A stretch of DNA of 64,000 nucleotides, taken from assembly GCA_028706745.1 (NCBI GenBank), contig JAQTVM010000002.1, forward strand, positions 33,823 to 97,822, in the 5' to 3' direction. A model generated the notes under the pieces. It did not search any database. It saw only the letters and a program-made list of their open reading frames with translations, and had not been told where the DNA came from. Origin of the DNA: Candidatus Nanoarchaeia archaeon (GTDB taxonomy: Archaea; Nanobdellota; Nanobdellia; SCGC-AAA011-G17; GW2011-AR17). The position numbers were made by a program, and so were the translations under genes. This document shows, piece by piece, positions 55,374 through 64,000 of this stretch (position 1 is its first letter; every line of letters starts with the position of its first letter).

Positions 55374-56516
55374 ATGGGTAAAAAAAGCACTGCAGAAGTT
55401 ACTGAAAAAATTCTTAAAGCAATGTCGTCCAACTCCGAGCAAGGACTGGTTATTCAGGATATTTCAAAAAAAGCAGATGTAAGCTGGGATTGCACAAAAA
55501 GGCATCTCGAATCATTTGTTAAATCAAAAATTGTCAGGGAATATAATAAAGAAGGCAAAGCACATTATCAAATGATGTGCCCCATAACAAAGTCTGATAC
55601 TTTGTTCTCTTTGCCGTTAAGCGAAGAGCATAGAAGGGCCATTAAAAAAATATACGCAACCATCAAAATAGTATGGAAACAGATTACAAATAAACCTTTA
55701 TCTAAAACGCTTGTCCAAAAAATAGCTGTCGATGTTGTTGAGCAAAAATATAAGGATATCCCGAGAGGATGGTATTTATATGGAGAATTATTGGTGCTTT
55801 CTTTTGAAGCAGATGAAGACTATCAGGAGATATTAACAAAAAAAGAGGAAGTAGATTGTGTAAAAGCAGTATGCAGGGATTATTTAGGCTATTGCGATGC
55901 ATCCTATAAGATACGCCGGCACCAATATGAAAAGAAAGGCAATAAGCTTTATCTCATAAAAGAGGATTTAATGTATTGTTTAGGCTATTCTGATTTTAAT
56001 GACTCTGCTCAAAAGATGAAAATAAGGCAATTGCTTAATGAATTTGCAATAGTTATCGAAAGGACAGAAGAGAATGCAGTTATGCTCGCTATTATAGATG
56101 ACTTCGTTGCAGAAACATTAGCTATTTTCAGGCACAATAACGATGAAGAATTAAGAAAAGCAAGATCCACTATTATGAATGCTTTTGAGAAAATCTGGAT
56201 TTTGGCTGCAACTTATGAATTTTATGAGTCGCTTAAAGCATTTTATGATAAAGAATTTTTGCAGGAGCGTTTCTTTGATAAGTTTGAACTCTTAAAAGAC
56301 AATGCCCTTGAATCATTGGAAGAGCTGAATGATTTTAAGCCAAAATGGGATTTTCCAAATGATGAAATTGCCAAGAAATTAAAAGCATTGATGGGAACTG
56401 CAAATGAAACAGCCCCTGAAGAGAGAATAAGGCGCAAAAAGGAAATTGAAAAAATAAAGCAGGAAAAAGGCGAAAAGAGAGTTGACAAATTCTTATCAGA
56501 AAAAACAGGATTATAG
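55374..56516 (+). CDS. Winged-helix protein with unknown effector domain
   Basis: 380 residues. Residues ~1-70 form a winged helix (ILKAMSSNSEQGLVIQDISKKADVSWDCTKRHLESFVKSKIVREY). The remaining ~300 residues are helical, charged and unrecognised, without nuclease or sensor motifs I can name. SD GAGGTG precedes the ATG. The palindrome upstream suggests autoregulation. Its place between the defence genes fits a regulator of accessory functions. Confidence 0.6.
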   Translation: MGKKSTAEVTEKILKAMSSNSEQGLVIQDISKKADVSWDCTKRHLESFVKSKIVREYNKEGKAHYQMMCPITKSDTLFSLPLSEEHRRAIKKIYATIKIVWKQITNKPLSKTLVQKIAVDVVEQKYKDIPRGWYLYGELLVLSFEADEDYQEILTKKEEVDCVKAVCRDYLGYCDASYKIRRHQYEKKGNKLYLIKEDLMYCLGYSDFNDSAQKMKIRQLLNEFAIVIERTEENAVMLAIIDDFVAETLAIFRHNNDEELRKARSTIMNAFEKIWILAATYEFYESLKAFYDKEFLQERFFDKFELLKDNALESLEELNDFKPKWDFPNDEIAKKLKALMGTANETAPEERIRRKKEIEKIKQEKGEKRVDKFLSEKTGL

Positions 56517-56605
56517 CGCATCTCCTCAATAGTGGAGCTTTATTTCAGGAGATGTGCTATCTAGTAAATCTCACAATATTGTTCCATTATTTTTGAGATT
56601 TACTA

Positions 56606-57007
56606 TTAAATATCTGAAGGCAGTTTTGAAGCGATAATGCTATTAAATTTCTTGAAATGGCGCATGTTTTGGGTAACAAGAAATGCCGCCCCGTATTTTT
56701 TAGCAAGGATAGCATGCAAGGCGTCAGCAGTGTCCTTTGTGTCTGTTTTGCCTGCCTCTTCTTCATCTTCGGAAGTTGGCTCTATGTATCGCAGCTTTGG
56801 CTCAAGAAATTTGAAAAGCATTGCGCTCTCGTTGCCCTGAATATTAGGGTATAACTCGGTTTTTATCTTCTTCGAGAGAAGTATTTCAAATTCGCACCTT
56901 ATTGCCCTATTGAACAGGCTGAATGCATCTTCCGCCTTGCGCTGGGGCCTGCCGTTTATAAGGAAATCAAGGTAAATATTCGTATCAACATAGATGAGAG
57001 TTCCCAT
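56606..57007 (-). CDS. PIN-domain ribonuclease
   Basis: 133 residues: LIYVDTNIYLDFLIN (first Asp), EILLSKKIKTELYPN, DTKDTADALHAILAKKYG (central acids) and FLVTQNMRHFKKF. All core acidic positions seem present except that the last is Asn (TQN rather than TxD). No adjacent antitoxin-type gene; the nearest small gene is the winged-helix gene at 57119 on the same strand, upstream. Confidence 0.8.
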   Translation of the reverse strand: MGTLIYVDTNIYLDFLINGRPQRKAEDAFSLFNRAIRCEFEILLSKKIKTELYPNIQGNESAMLFKFLEPKLRYIEPTSEDEEEAGKTDTKDTADALHAILAKKYGAAFLVTQNMRHFKKFNSIIASKLPSDI

Positions 57008-57118
57008 TCTTTAGCTCCAATTTCTGCGCTAAATAATATATTAATGCTTTAAATACCAATCGCGTGTTTGGCAAGTGGCAAGTGGTACCCTTTTCTCAAA
57101 AAGATAAAGAATGAAAAA

Positions 57119-57370
57119 CTACCTTTTCTTCTTCAAAATCTCAATTCCCCTGCCAGTAATATGCACTTCATAGGAAGGACGCCCATTTGCAGGATGCTCT
57201 TTGGTGCATTTGATCTCAACTAACCCATAGAATGCCAATTCTTCGCAGTTTGCTTTTATTGAGCGGAAACCCGTATTTACTTTCCGTTCAAGCTGAGCAT
57301 ACGTTAAAGGAGAAGATTGAATGCTGGAAAGTATGCTTTGCTTGATAGCTATTGAACTTCTTTTTGTCAT
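57119..57370 (-). CDS. Small winged-helix regulator divergent from type III RM genes
   Basis: 83 residues: a single winged-helix domain (IKQSILSSIQSSPLTYAQLERKVNTGFRSIKANCEELAFYGLVEIKC...SYEVHITGRGIEILKKK). It lies back to back with the mod gene, and palindromic GCAGTA sites sit in the shared 76-base promoter region, so it may control the RM operon and itself, analogous to C proteins of RM systems. Confidence 0.7.
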   Translation of the reverse strand: MTKRSSIAIKQSILSSIQSSPLTYAQLERKVNTGFRSIKANCEELAFYGLVEIKCTKEHPANGRPSYEVHITGRGIEILKKKR

Positions 57371-57424
57371 ACTGCAAAATAGCAGTAAGGTTTAAATAGA
57401 GCTAACTCATAATATTGCAGTAAG
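57370..57424. promoter_or_regulatory. Shared divergent promoter with GCAGTA operator sites
   Basis: TACTGC-AAAATA-GCAGTA (57370-57387) is a 6-bp inverted repeat overlapping the start of the wHTH gene; a further TTGCAGTAAG (57415-57424) repeats the half-site near the mod transcription start. TTTAAATAG (57391-57399) between them is a TATA usable for both directions. Confidence 0.5.
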
Positions 57425-57446
57425 TGATAAGAGGATATAAGCCATA

Positions 57447-59372
57447 ATGACACAAAAAGTTTCAAAGGAATCAATGGATATTGTTAAAGAAAAAGTAGAC
57501 GACTTAAAAAGATCATTTCCGGAAGTAATTACAGAAGAGAAGATAGATTTTGAAAAATTAAAACGAACTATTGGTGAAGAAGTTAATGATAAAGAAGAGA
57601 AATATTCGTTTAACTGGGCAGGAAGAAAAGACTCATTTAAGAATCTTCAAACAACAGCAAAAGGAACATTAGTCCCTGTAAAAGAGGAATCAAAAAAATG
57701 GGATTCTACTGACAATTTGTTTATAGAAGGAGATAATCTTGAAGTTCTAAAACTTTTGCAAAAGGCATATTTCAATAAAATAAAAATGATTTATATTGAT
57801 CCTCCTTATAATACCGGTAAAGATTTTGTCTATAAAGATAACTTCCATAATAGCATTAAGGCTTATTTAGAACAGACCGGACAATTAAATGAGGAAGGAA
57901 TTAAATTAACAACAAATCCAGAAACAAATGGAAGATTCCATTCTGATTGGATTAGTATGATGTATCCAAGATTATTTGTAGCTAAAAATTTACTAAAAGA
58001 AGATGGAATAATTTTTGTATCAATGGGCGAAAAAGAAGTCCATAATTTAATATTAATTATGAATGAGATATTTGGGGAAGAGAACCTCCTAGGCATTGCT
58101 TGTAGAGTTTCAAAAAAGACTAATAATAAGGGTGATTTTTATGCGCCTAATTTTGATTATCTCTTAACATATTCCAAGAATAAAGAGGAAACTATTGAGT
58201 TTTCTGAAGAACCCGTTGAAGAATCTTACTCTCTAATAGAAACCGAAGGTCCTAGAAAAGGAGAAAGATATCAATTAATAAGGTTGTATATGTCTAATAT
58301 CCGTAATCAAAATCCAGAACAAAGGTATTTTGTTGAATGCCCTGATGGTTCTAAAGTAATTCCTCCGGGAAAAACGTTTCCTCCTAAAAGACCAGAATGG
58401 GGAGATGGAATTTGGAGATGGACTAAAAAAACATTTGAACAGAATAAAGATCGGATTGTTGTTAAAGAGGTAAGAAGTTCAAACCTTATAGACGAAAAAG
58501 GACGTCCTGCAAGGTACAATGTATATACAAAAACTTATTTAAAAGATGTTATTGAATCATCAAGTGTAAAGCCCCATAATTTAATAGAGGAATATATTAA
58601 TGAGATTGGGACAGAAGAATTGAAAAAATTGAAAATTCCTTTTGATTTTCCAAAACCTTCCCCCTTAATAAAATATCTAATGAAAATAAGTAAAGTCGAC
58701 AAAGAAGATATAGTTCTTGATTTTTTTGCAGGTGCAGGTCCAACTGCCCATGCTGTACTCCAATCAAATAAAGATGATGGAGGACATAGAACATTTATTT
58801 GTGTACAATTACCCGAAAAGACAGATGAAAAATCAGAGGCGTATAAACAGGGATATAAGAATATTGCAGAAATATGCAAAGAGCGTATTCGAAGAGTAAT
58901 CACTCAACTAGAAAAAGGCATAGAAGAAGATTCGAAACAGAAAAAGCTTAATGAGGAAACCAAAAATAGTTTGGATTTAGGTTTTAAGGTATTCAAACTG
59001 GAGAAATCTAATTACAAAATATGGGAGAAATATGAAGGAAAAGATGAAAAAGAATTAACAAAACAATTAGAACTTTTCAAATCCCCTTTAGTCACTGGGT
59101 ATAAAGAAATAAATGTAATATATGAGAGTATAATTAAAGAAGGATATAGCTTAAACTCAAAAATTGAAAAAATAGAATTTAAGACAAATAAAGTCTATAA
59201 AATAACTGACGGAGAGGTATTCTTCTATATTTGCTTAGATAAAGAAGTTAATGCCACTACGATAGAACAGCTAAAGCTCAAAAAAGAGAATATGCTTATT
59301 TGTCTCGATGAAGCCTTAAGTGATAGTAAAAAGAAGAATCTTTCGATTCAATGCAATCTAAAGACAATATAA
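57447..59372 (+). CDS. mod: Type III restriction-modification methyltransferase (Mod)
   Basis: 641 residues of the beta-class N6-adenine methyltransferases: DPPYNTG (118-124) catalytic motif, the target-recognition region in the middle, and the SAM-binding DFFAGAGPTAHAV near residue 425, in the order DPPY then FxGxG. An N-terminal coiled region precedes. Res follows after 10 bases, forming the usual mod-res operon. AT-rich relative to housekeeping genes. Confidence 0.95.
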   Translation: MTQKVSKESMDIVKEKVDDLKRSFPEVITEEKIDFEKLKRTIGEEVNDKEEKYSFNWAGRKDSFKNLQTTAKGTLVPVKEESKKWDSTDNLFIEGDNLEVLKLLQKAYFNKIKMIYIDPPYNTGKDFVYKDNFHNSIKAYLEQTGQLNEEGIKLTTNPETNGRFHSDWISMMYPRLFVAKNLLKEDGIIFVSMGEKEVHNLILIMNEIFGEENLLGIACRVSKKTNNKGDFYAPNFDYLLTYSKNKEETIEFSEEPVEESYSLIETEGPRKGERYQLIRLYMSNIRNQNPEQRYFVECPDGSKVIPPGKTFPPKRPEWGDGIWRWTKKTFEQNKDRIVVKEVRSSNLIDEKGRPARYNVYTKTYLKDVIESSSVKPHNLIEEYINEIGTEELKKLKIPFDFPKPSPLIKYLMKISKVDKEDIVLDFFAGAGPTAHAVLQSNKDDGGHRTFICVQLPEKTDEKSEAYKQGYKNIAEICKERIRRVITQLEKGIEEDSKQKKLNEETKNSLDLGFKVFKLEKSNYKIWEKYEGKDEKELTKQLELFKSPLVTGYKEINVIYESIIKEGYSLNSKIEKIEFKTNKVYKITDGEVFFYICLDKEVNATTIEQLKLKKENMLICLDEALSDSKKKNLSIQCNLKTI

Positions 59373-59382
59373 GGGTTAAAGT

Positions 59383-61950
59383 ATGAAATTTAAATTTGAT
59401 GGCAATCTTGATTATCAACTTGAAGCTATTAAGTCAGTTATAACTCTGTTTAGGGGACAAAAGAATACAACAAAATCCTTTCTATTTATTGCCGAAAATG
59501 GAATAGTGCCTAATGAGTTAGGAATTTCTAAAAAAATAATTTTAGATAATCTTAAGGCGATACAAAAAGAGAATAATATAAACGAGTCGGAAAAGTTAGA
59601 AGGAGACGACTTTTCTATTGAAATGGAAACTGGAACAGGCAAAACTTATGTTTATTTAAGAACAATTTTAGAATTGAATAGAGAATATGGATTCAAAAAG
59701 TTTATCATAATTGTACCTTCAGTTGCTATAAGAGAAGGGGTTTTAAAGACATTAGAAATAACAAAACAACACCTAAAACAGATTTATGACAACATCCCTT
59801 ATAACTTCTGTGAATATGATTCAAATCAGCTTTCTAGAATAAGACAATTTTCAAGGAATAATAATATAGAAATTCTAGTTATGACTCTTGATTCATTCAA
59901 TAAAGATACAAATATTATGAACCAAAATATTGATAGATTAAGCGGACAAAAACCTATTGACCTTGTTTCTCAAACAAGGCCTATATTAATCCTAGATGAA
60001 CCTCAAAATATGGAAAGTGATAAGTCAAAAGAGGCACTCAAAAAATTAAATCCTTTATTTAAATTGAGATATTCTGCAACACATAGGAACTATTATAATT
60101 TAATTTATCGATTAACTCCCGTAGATGCATATAATAAAGGGCTAGTTAAAAAAATTGAAGTATTATCTGTTGTTAAAGAAGATGATTTTAATAATGTTTA
60201 TATCAAATGTTTAGATATTATTAGTGATGATAGGGGAATAAGAGCAAAAATAGAGATAAATCAAAAGCAAAAGTCAAGATATAAAGCTAAAAGTATAATT
60301 GTCAAACAAGGAGATGACTTATTTAAAAAATCAGAGAATAATGAGTATAAAGGGATTATTATCGCTGGCATTCATGCAGGATATGGGCATCTGAAATTAT
60401 CAAATGGAATTATTATAAAAAAGGGCGAAGATTTTGGTGGAGATAAAAAAGAGCTAATGAGGATACAAATAAAACATACAATTGAAGAGCATTTTAGGAA
60501 ACAAGAGATATTAAAGCCATTTAAAATAAAAGTTTTGTCTCTATTCTTTATTGATAGAGTATCTAATTATACAGAGAAAGAAGGATTTATAAGGAAGGCA
60601 TTTACGGAAGAGTTTGAGAAGATAAAGTTGAAATTTCCAGCAGCAAAAGGGCTGGAAGTTAATAAGGTGCATAATGGCTATTTCTCAAATTATAAAAGCG
60701 AGAGTGGAATGGAAACAGATAAAAAAGCATTTGATTTAATTATGAGAGATAAAGAAAAGTTACTTTCATTTGAAGAGCCAACGCAGTTTATATTTTCACA
60801 TTCAGCTTTGAGAGAAGGGTGGGATAATCCCAATGTATTCAATATTTGCACATTAAATGAAACTATTTCTGAAATGAGAAAAAGACAGGAAATAGGGCGG
60901 GGAGTTAGACTCCCGGTTAATCAAGAAGGAGATAGGATAACTGATTTAGATTTCAATATACTTACAGTTATAGCCAATGAAAGTTATTCAGATTATGTCT
61001 CAACGCTTCAGAAAGAATATATTGATGAATATGGGGATTTAATTGCTCCACCTAAGCCCGCAAATGCTAGAAACAGAAAAATTCTCAAGCTAAAGAAAGG
61101 ATTTAAGCTTAATCCTGAATTTAAAGAATTATGGCAGAGAATATCTAAGAAAACAATATATTCAGTTGATATTAATGTTCCCGAATTATTAAAAGAATGT
61201 ATTGAAGAGATAAATAAGCTCACAATAAATACAATAAGAATTAGAGTGGAAAAAGTGAGTCTATCAATAAATGATAAAGAGGGCATAAAAATTCAGTTTG
61301 TAGGGGATGAAGCAGAAGAGCTTAACAAAGATTTTGGAATCCCTGATCTGATAGAAAGGGTATCCTCTGAGACATATCTAACAAGGAACACCATATATGA
61401 AATCCTCTCTAGAATCCACAATCTCAGTTTAATATTCAAAAACCCCCAAGAATTTACGCAATCTGTTTCTTTAATTATAAATGAAAAATTAAAAGAGTTT
61501 TTAATAAATGGAATAAAATACTTAGAGCTAAAGGAATCTTGGCAGATGGAATTATTTGAAGACTTAGAAGCATATGAAGATTATATTATTACAGATTATA
61601 ATAATAAAACAGTTTATGAGGGAACTATATGGGATTCAAATGGAGAGAAAGAATTTGCAAAACAATTAGAAGATGATAATAAAATAAAAATGTTTGTAAA
61701 ATTGCCCCCTTGGTTTATTGTTAAAACACCTATAGGAGAATATAATCCTGATTGGGCTATTGTTTTTGAAGAAAAAGATTTACAAGGACAAATTAAAGAT
61801 AAACTCTACCTTGTGAGAGAAACTAAATTTGTGGATAATCTTCACAATTTAAGATATTCTGAACAACATAAAATTAAATGTGCAGAAGAACATTTTAAGA
61901 CAATTAATGTAAATTTTAAAACAATAAAGAATTTTCAAGAAATAATCTAG
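59383..61950 (+). CDS. res: Type III restriction enzyme (Res) helicase-nuclease
   Basis: 855 residues: SF2 helicase motif I METGTGKTYVYLR (~81-93), motif II LDEPQNM (~204, DEPQ in place of DExH), motif III YSATHRN, motif VI MRKRQEIGRGVRLPVN (~500), and a C-terminal PD-(D/E)xK nuclease (EYNPDWAIVFE ... LVRETKF). Full length and intact. It forms a complex with Mod that translocates or slides and cuts DNA between inversely oriented sites. Confidence 0.95.
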   Translation: MKFKFDGNLDYQLEAIKSVITLFRGQKNTTKSFLFIAENGIVPNELGISKKIILDNLKAIQKENNINESEKLEGDDFSIEMETGTGKTYVYLRTILELNREYGFKKFIIIVPSVAIREGVLKTLEITKQHLKQIYDNIPYNFCEYDSNQLSRIRQFSRNNNIEILVMTLDSFNKDTNIMNQNIDRLSGQKPIDLVSQTRPILILDEPQNMESDKSKEALKKLNPLFKLRYSATHRNYYNLIYRLTPVDAYNKGLVKKIEVLSVVKEDDFNNVYIKCLDIISDDRGIRAKIEINQKQKSRYKAKSIIVKQGDDLFKKSENNEYKGIIIAGIHAGYGHLKLSNGIIIKKGEDFGGDKKELMRIQIKHTIEEHFRKQEILKPFKIKVLSLFFIDRVSNYTEKEGFIRKAFTEEFEKIKLKFPAAKGLEVNKVHNGYFSNYKSESGMETDKKAFDLIMRDKEKLLSFEEPTQFIFSHSALREGWDNPNVFNICTLNETISEMRKRQEIGRGVRLPVNQEGDRITDLDFNILTVIANESYSDYVSTLQKEYIDEYGDLIAPPKPANARNRKILKLKKGFKLNPEFKELWQRISKKTIYSVDINVPELLKECIEEINKLTINTIRIRVEKVSLSINDKEGIKIQFVGDEAEELNKDFGIPDLIERVSSETYLTRNTIYEILSRIHNLSLIFKNPQEFTQSVSLIINEKLKEFLINGIKYLELKESWQMELFEDLEAYEDYIITDYNNKTVYEGTIWDSNGEKEFAKQLEDDNKIKMFVKLPPWFIVKTPIGEYNPDWAIVFEEKDLQGQIKDKLYLVRETKFVDNLHNLRYSEQHKIKCAEEHFKTINVNFKTIKNFQEII

Positions 61951-61984
61951 TTTATTCCAAAATAAACAAAGTGTTTAGTCATTT

Positions 61985-62062
61985 CTGAAAACCCCACGGG
62001 TTTTCAGGACGTGCAAAGCCCTGCGGGGCTTTGCCAATATGCCATGGCAACATGGTTGCCAT
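61985..62062. repeat. Three consecutive perfect hairpins after the res gene
   Basis: CTGAAAACCC-CAC-GGGTTTTCAG (61985-62007), GCAAAGCCC-4-GGGCTTTGC (62013-62034) and ATGGCAAC-ATG-GTTGCCAT (62044-62062), stems 10, 9 and 8 bp. The following bases to ~62150 carry more CTTCGGCTCACAGAAA-type repeats. Termination or mobile palindromic units are possible. The small minus ORF here is a shadow. Confidence 0.6.
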
Positions 62063-62187
62063 CCTCCTTCCCCGCTTCGGCTCACAGAAAGCGTTCTCAC
62101 TCCGGTTCGAGGTTTTCTGCTCGCTTCTGCTCACAGAAAACATTAAAAGACAAGCCGCCTTCTCTTTAAGCATAACGAGAACTTAAA

Positions 62188-63027
62188 ATGAAACTAAAAA
62201 CAATCATAATAATTTCAATCATTATTCTTATGTTTTACGGCTGCAGCTATATTGGAAATAAACTGCCACAGAGGAGCTCGGAAATGAACTTCAAATGGAA
62301 CATAACAAGCATAACAAATGAGATTAATGAGCAGTGGGCTAACCAGACAAGCAGCAGCTCTTTTACAAGAACAGAGCTTCCTGCGCAAAAAGACGGGCGC
62401 TTTGAAGGGATAATGGAAGTTGATTGCACTAAAGAATTATGCGAAACTGAAAACTGCATTGTTAAATTCGGAACTGCGCCTGAAATGCAGGATTTTGCAA
62501 AAAAAGTCGCGTCAATCTGTGAGATAGAATATCCTAAGATAAAAGAGAGGATTAGAAATCAGAATGTAAAACCACCTTACAGGTTCATAATCAACAAAAC
62601 GCTGGAATATGCAGGATATGAGCTGGACAGTGAAATTTACCTTAATGCAGAGTACTTTGCTAAAAACCCAGGAGACCTTGGCTCAATTGTCCATGAGATG
62701 ACACATGTAATACAGCAATATGACGGAGATTATCCTTCATGGGTATGCGAAGGCATTGCAGACTATATGAGGGCATGGCTCGGATATAATGAGCTGGGGG
62801 CGCCAAGATGCAGCGCTTTTTTTCCGAATTATACCTCCGGATACCAGTGCGCCGCTGCTTTGTTTGAATTTATCGGAAGAGAATACAATGCAGAGATTAT
62901 AACCAAACTTGATGAAGCAATGAGGCATAACAGTTACAGCGATTCAATATTCTATCACCTGACAGGAAAAACCCTTGAAGAGCTTTGGCAGGAATGCAGG
63001 GAAAAGGACTGCAAACTGGAAGAATAG
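62188..63027 (+). CDS. Lipoprotein metallopeptidase of the basic-secretory-protein type
   Basis: 279 residues: lipoprotein signal (TIIIISIIILMFYGC), then a domain with GSIVHEMTHVIQQYDGDYPSW (HExxH zinc motif at ~170) and CEGIADYMRAWLGY with the downstream Glu. The HEMTHxxQ...EGIADYxR pattern is that of BSP-family gluzincin-like peptidases. It probably degrades or processes proteins outside the cell. Confidence 0.82.
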   Translation: MKLKTIIIISIIILMFYGCSYIGNKLPQRSSEMNFKWNITSITNEINEQWANQTSSSSFTRTELPAQKDGRFEGIMEVDCTKELCETENCIVKFGTAPEMQDFAKKVASICEIEYPKIKERIRNQNVKPPYRFIINKTLEYAGYELDSEIYLNAEYFAKNPGDLGSIVHEMTHVIQQYDGDYPSWVCEGIADYMRAWLGYNELGAPRCSAFFPNYTSGYQCAAALFEFIGREYNAEIITKLDEAMRHNSYSDSIFYHLTGKTLEELWQECREKDCKLEE

Positions 63028-63056
63028 CCAGCATAAAACATATTGCTAATCAAATT

Positions 63057-63455
63057 TCAGCAGGAAGCGGTTTCCCCTGACTTTGTAACTGTCTTGCCGT
63101 AAAGCGAGTCAAAAACATTCCTTGCAATGCAGTAAACAATTGCCCCTTCAAGATTTTCAGGAAACGAGTCGTAAAACATTCTTTCTGTTTTCACTGAAAC
63201 AGGAGAATCATAATCCCCTTTTTCAGAGTGCGGCAAAAGAACAACAAGCATTATGTCATTTCCATTATTTTTCTGCCCTGCAATATAATCCTGCACCATT
63301 CTCTTTACAAATTCCTGCTTTTGTCTTGGCTTTGCCGCAAGGTAAAAAGAGCCCTCGACAACATTGTCGAGATTAAAATCAGGCATTATGGGGATTGAAA
63401 TCTCCCCTTCATCAAGAACCCTTTCCAGCTTGAAGTACAAGTCCTCAAAATCCAT
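63057..63455 (-). CDS. Unknown protein, tandem paralogue 2
   Basis: 132 residues, unrecognised alpha/beta protein: DLYFKLERVLDEGEISIPIMP, SFYLAAKPRQKQEFVKRMVQDYI, MLVVLLPHSE, FYDSFPENLEGAIVYCI. It parallels the upstream 119-aa protein (ARLERLVQGKGSIL, IYVFAPENPELQAMLKKEVRTYV, FRNSFPEDINGAYILF). The start codon follows the neighbour's stop directly. Confidence 0.55.
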   Translation of the reverse strand: MDFEDLYFKLERVLDEGEISIPIMPDFNLDNVVEGSFYLAAKPRQKQEFVKRMVQDYIAGQKNNGNDIMLVVLLPHSEKGDYDSPVSVKTERMFYDSFPENLEGAIVYCIARNVFDSLYGKTVTKSGETASC

Positions 63456-63815
63456 CTATTCCCCCCTAAAAAGAATGTAAGCTCCGTTTATGTCTTCCGG
63501 GAAACTGTTCCTGAATATATGCCCTGAATTCTCATCATCCGGATTATCAAGGTGCCCTGTGCAGTCAAAGTCATTGCACTGGTAATTTTCAGCAACAACA
63601 AAATCAACATTTCTCTTGTTAAGAAGCGACTGCCTGAAGACATATGTCCTTACCTCTTTCTTTAGCATTGCCTGCAGTTCAGGGTTTTCAGGCGCAAACA
63701 CGTAAATGCAATTCTCAGCTTTTGCGCCAAAAAGAGGCGCTGTCTTAAGAATGCTGCCTTTGCCTTGAACCAGCCTTTCTAGCCTTGCCTGAAAATCAAC
63801 AAATTCATATACCAT
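63456..63815 (-). CDS. Unknown protein, tandem paralogue 1
   Basis: 119 residues, same plan as the next gene: an N-terminal helix, strand with IYVFAPENPE, helix with KKEVRTYVFRQ, a loop with NYQCNDFDCTGHL, and the shared ending NSFPEDINGAYILF. No active-site motif. It is transcribed with its paralogue without any gap. Confidence 0.55.
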   Translation of the reverse strand: MVYEFVDFQARLERLVQGKGSILKTAPLFGAKAENCIYVFAPENPELQAMLKKEVRTYVFRQSLLNKRNVDFVVAENYQCNDFDCTGHLDNPDDENSGHIFRNSFPEDINGAYILFRGE

Positions 63816-63887
63816 TCATACCACCAAGAGCAATAATTGAGAAGAGGTTTAAATACGTTTCTACGGAGAAAGGAAGTGTATAGTCAA

Positions 63888-63940
63888 GTGACATATGTCA
63901 CCACCCTTTAAATTCAGCGGTTTCCGCTGAATTTTGGTGG
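63888..63940. repeat. Palindrome and long hairpin immediately before the last gene
   Basis: GTGACATATGTCAC (63888-63901) is a perfect palindrome. It is followed by CCACC-4-AAATTCAGCGG-TTT-CCGCTGAATTT-1-GGTGG (63901-63940), an 11-bp perfect stem with a 5-bp outer stem, ending 5 bases before the ATG at 63946. It could be a mobile-element end, an operator or a translation-blocking mRNA structure. Confidence 0.65.
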
Positions 63941-63945
63941 TATTT

Positions 63946-64000
63946 ATGAAAAAAGAAGATGTAAGACGCGAATTTTTTAAGCTAAAAACAAAAGGGTTTT
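63946..64000 (+). CDS. Truncated gene at right edge (start only)
   Basis: The ATG at 63946 opens MKKEDVRREFFKLKTKGF and runs off the window. The start resembles the first helix of helix-turn-helix domains in transposases or recombinases (KxEDVRxxxFxLxxKG), but 18 residues are too few for a call. The strong hairpin directly upstream would suit a mobile element. Confidence 0.4.
   Translation, partial: MKKEDVRREFFKLKTKGF

Noticed and set aside
56606-57370. PIN gene plus wHTH gene as a toxin-antitoxin pair
   Set aside because: They are 111 bases apart, and the wHTH gene is better explained as regulator of the divergent mod-res genes through GCAGTA sites; kept as a weak alternative only.

Overview
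The window reads as chromosome of an archaeon, most likely a small-genome DPANN lineage (Woesearchaeota/Pacearchaeota-like). Evidence: archaeal RNA polymerase genes with split A'/A'' and split B''/B', RpoH, archaeal NusA, L30e, TFE, Kae1, a group II chaperonin, archaeal TrpRS, SepF, and TATA boxes about 25 bases before many start codons (leaderless mRNAs). The DPANN placement is an inference; no 16S gene is present. AlaRS is a bacterial-looking short form.

Layout. 0-4.7 kb: the end of a radical-SAM-type gene, a transglutaminase-like gene, a TPR-like gene, then a diversity-generating retroelement (DGR): reverse transcriptase, template repeat (TR) and a target gene carrying the variable repeat (VR). 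All 12 TR/VR mismatches over 97 bases fall on TR adenines (coding strand). 4.7-20 kb: DUF4143-type ATPase, DRG GTPase, AmrS-like radical SAM enzyme, M50 protease, TFE with histone-H1-like tails, PepF, an RHH/PIN pair, AlaRS, and small membrane or unknown genes. 20-30 kb (mostly minus strand): tRNA-Trp next to trpS, then nusA, rpl30e, rpoA2, rpoA1, rpoB1, rpoB2, rpoH, then two tRNAs, one with an unexplained insertion. 30-41.7 kb: Kae1, surface proteins, PolX, paralogous small proteins, a five-gene zinc-ribbon/lipoprotein operon with two microproteins missing from the ORF track, and SepF.

41.9-62 kb is an accessory, defence-rich region: 5-methylcytosine methyltransferase + putative restriction enzyme + Vsr; an AbrB-PhoU protein; a kinase operon sharing a promoter/leader with a distant unknown gene; a YhcG-type nuclease whose linker is built of palindromic DNA units; thermosome; a second kinase-like protein; a winged-helix regulator with an operator-like palindrome; a PIN nuclease; and a complete type III restriction-modification system with a divergent small regulator. 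62-64 kb: a basic-secretory-protein-type metallopeptidase lipoprotein, two tandem paralogues, and at the right edge a strong hairpin directly before a truncated gene.

Spacers repeatedly contain perfect palindromes with a 3-4 base loop. The best candidate for an exciting system is the DGR, whose target gene appears to have lost its original C-terminal tail through a frame change in a GC-rich palindromic block. Secondary candidates are the shared-leader kinase operon and the five-gene operon. All calls come from reading sequence; no database search was possible.
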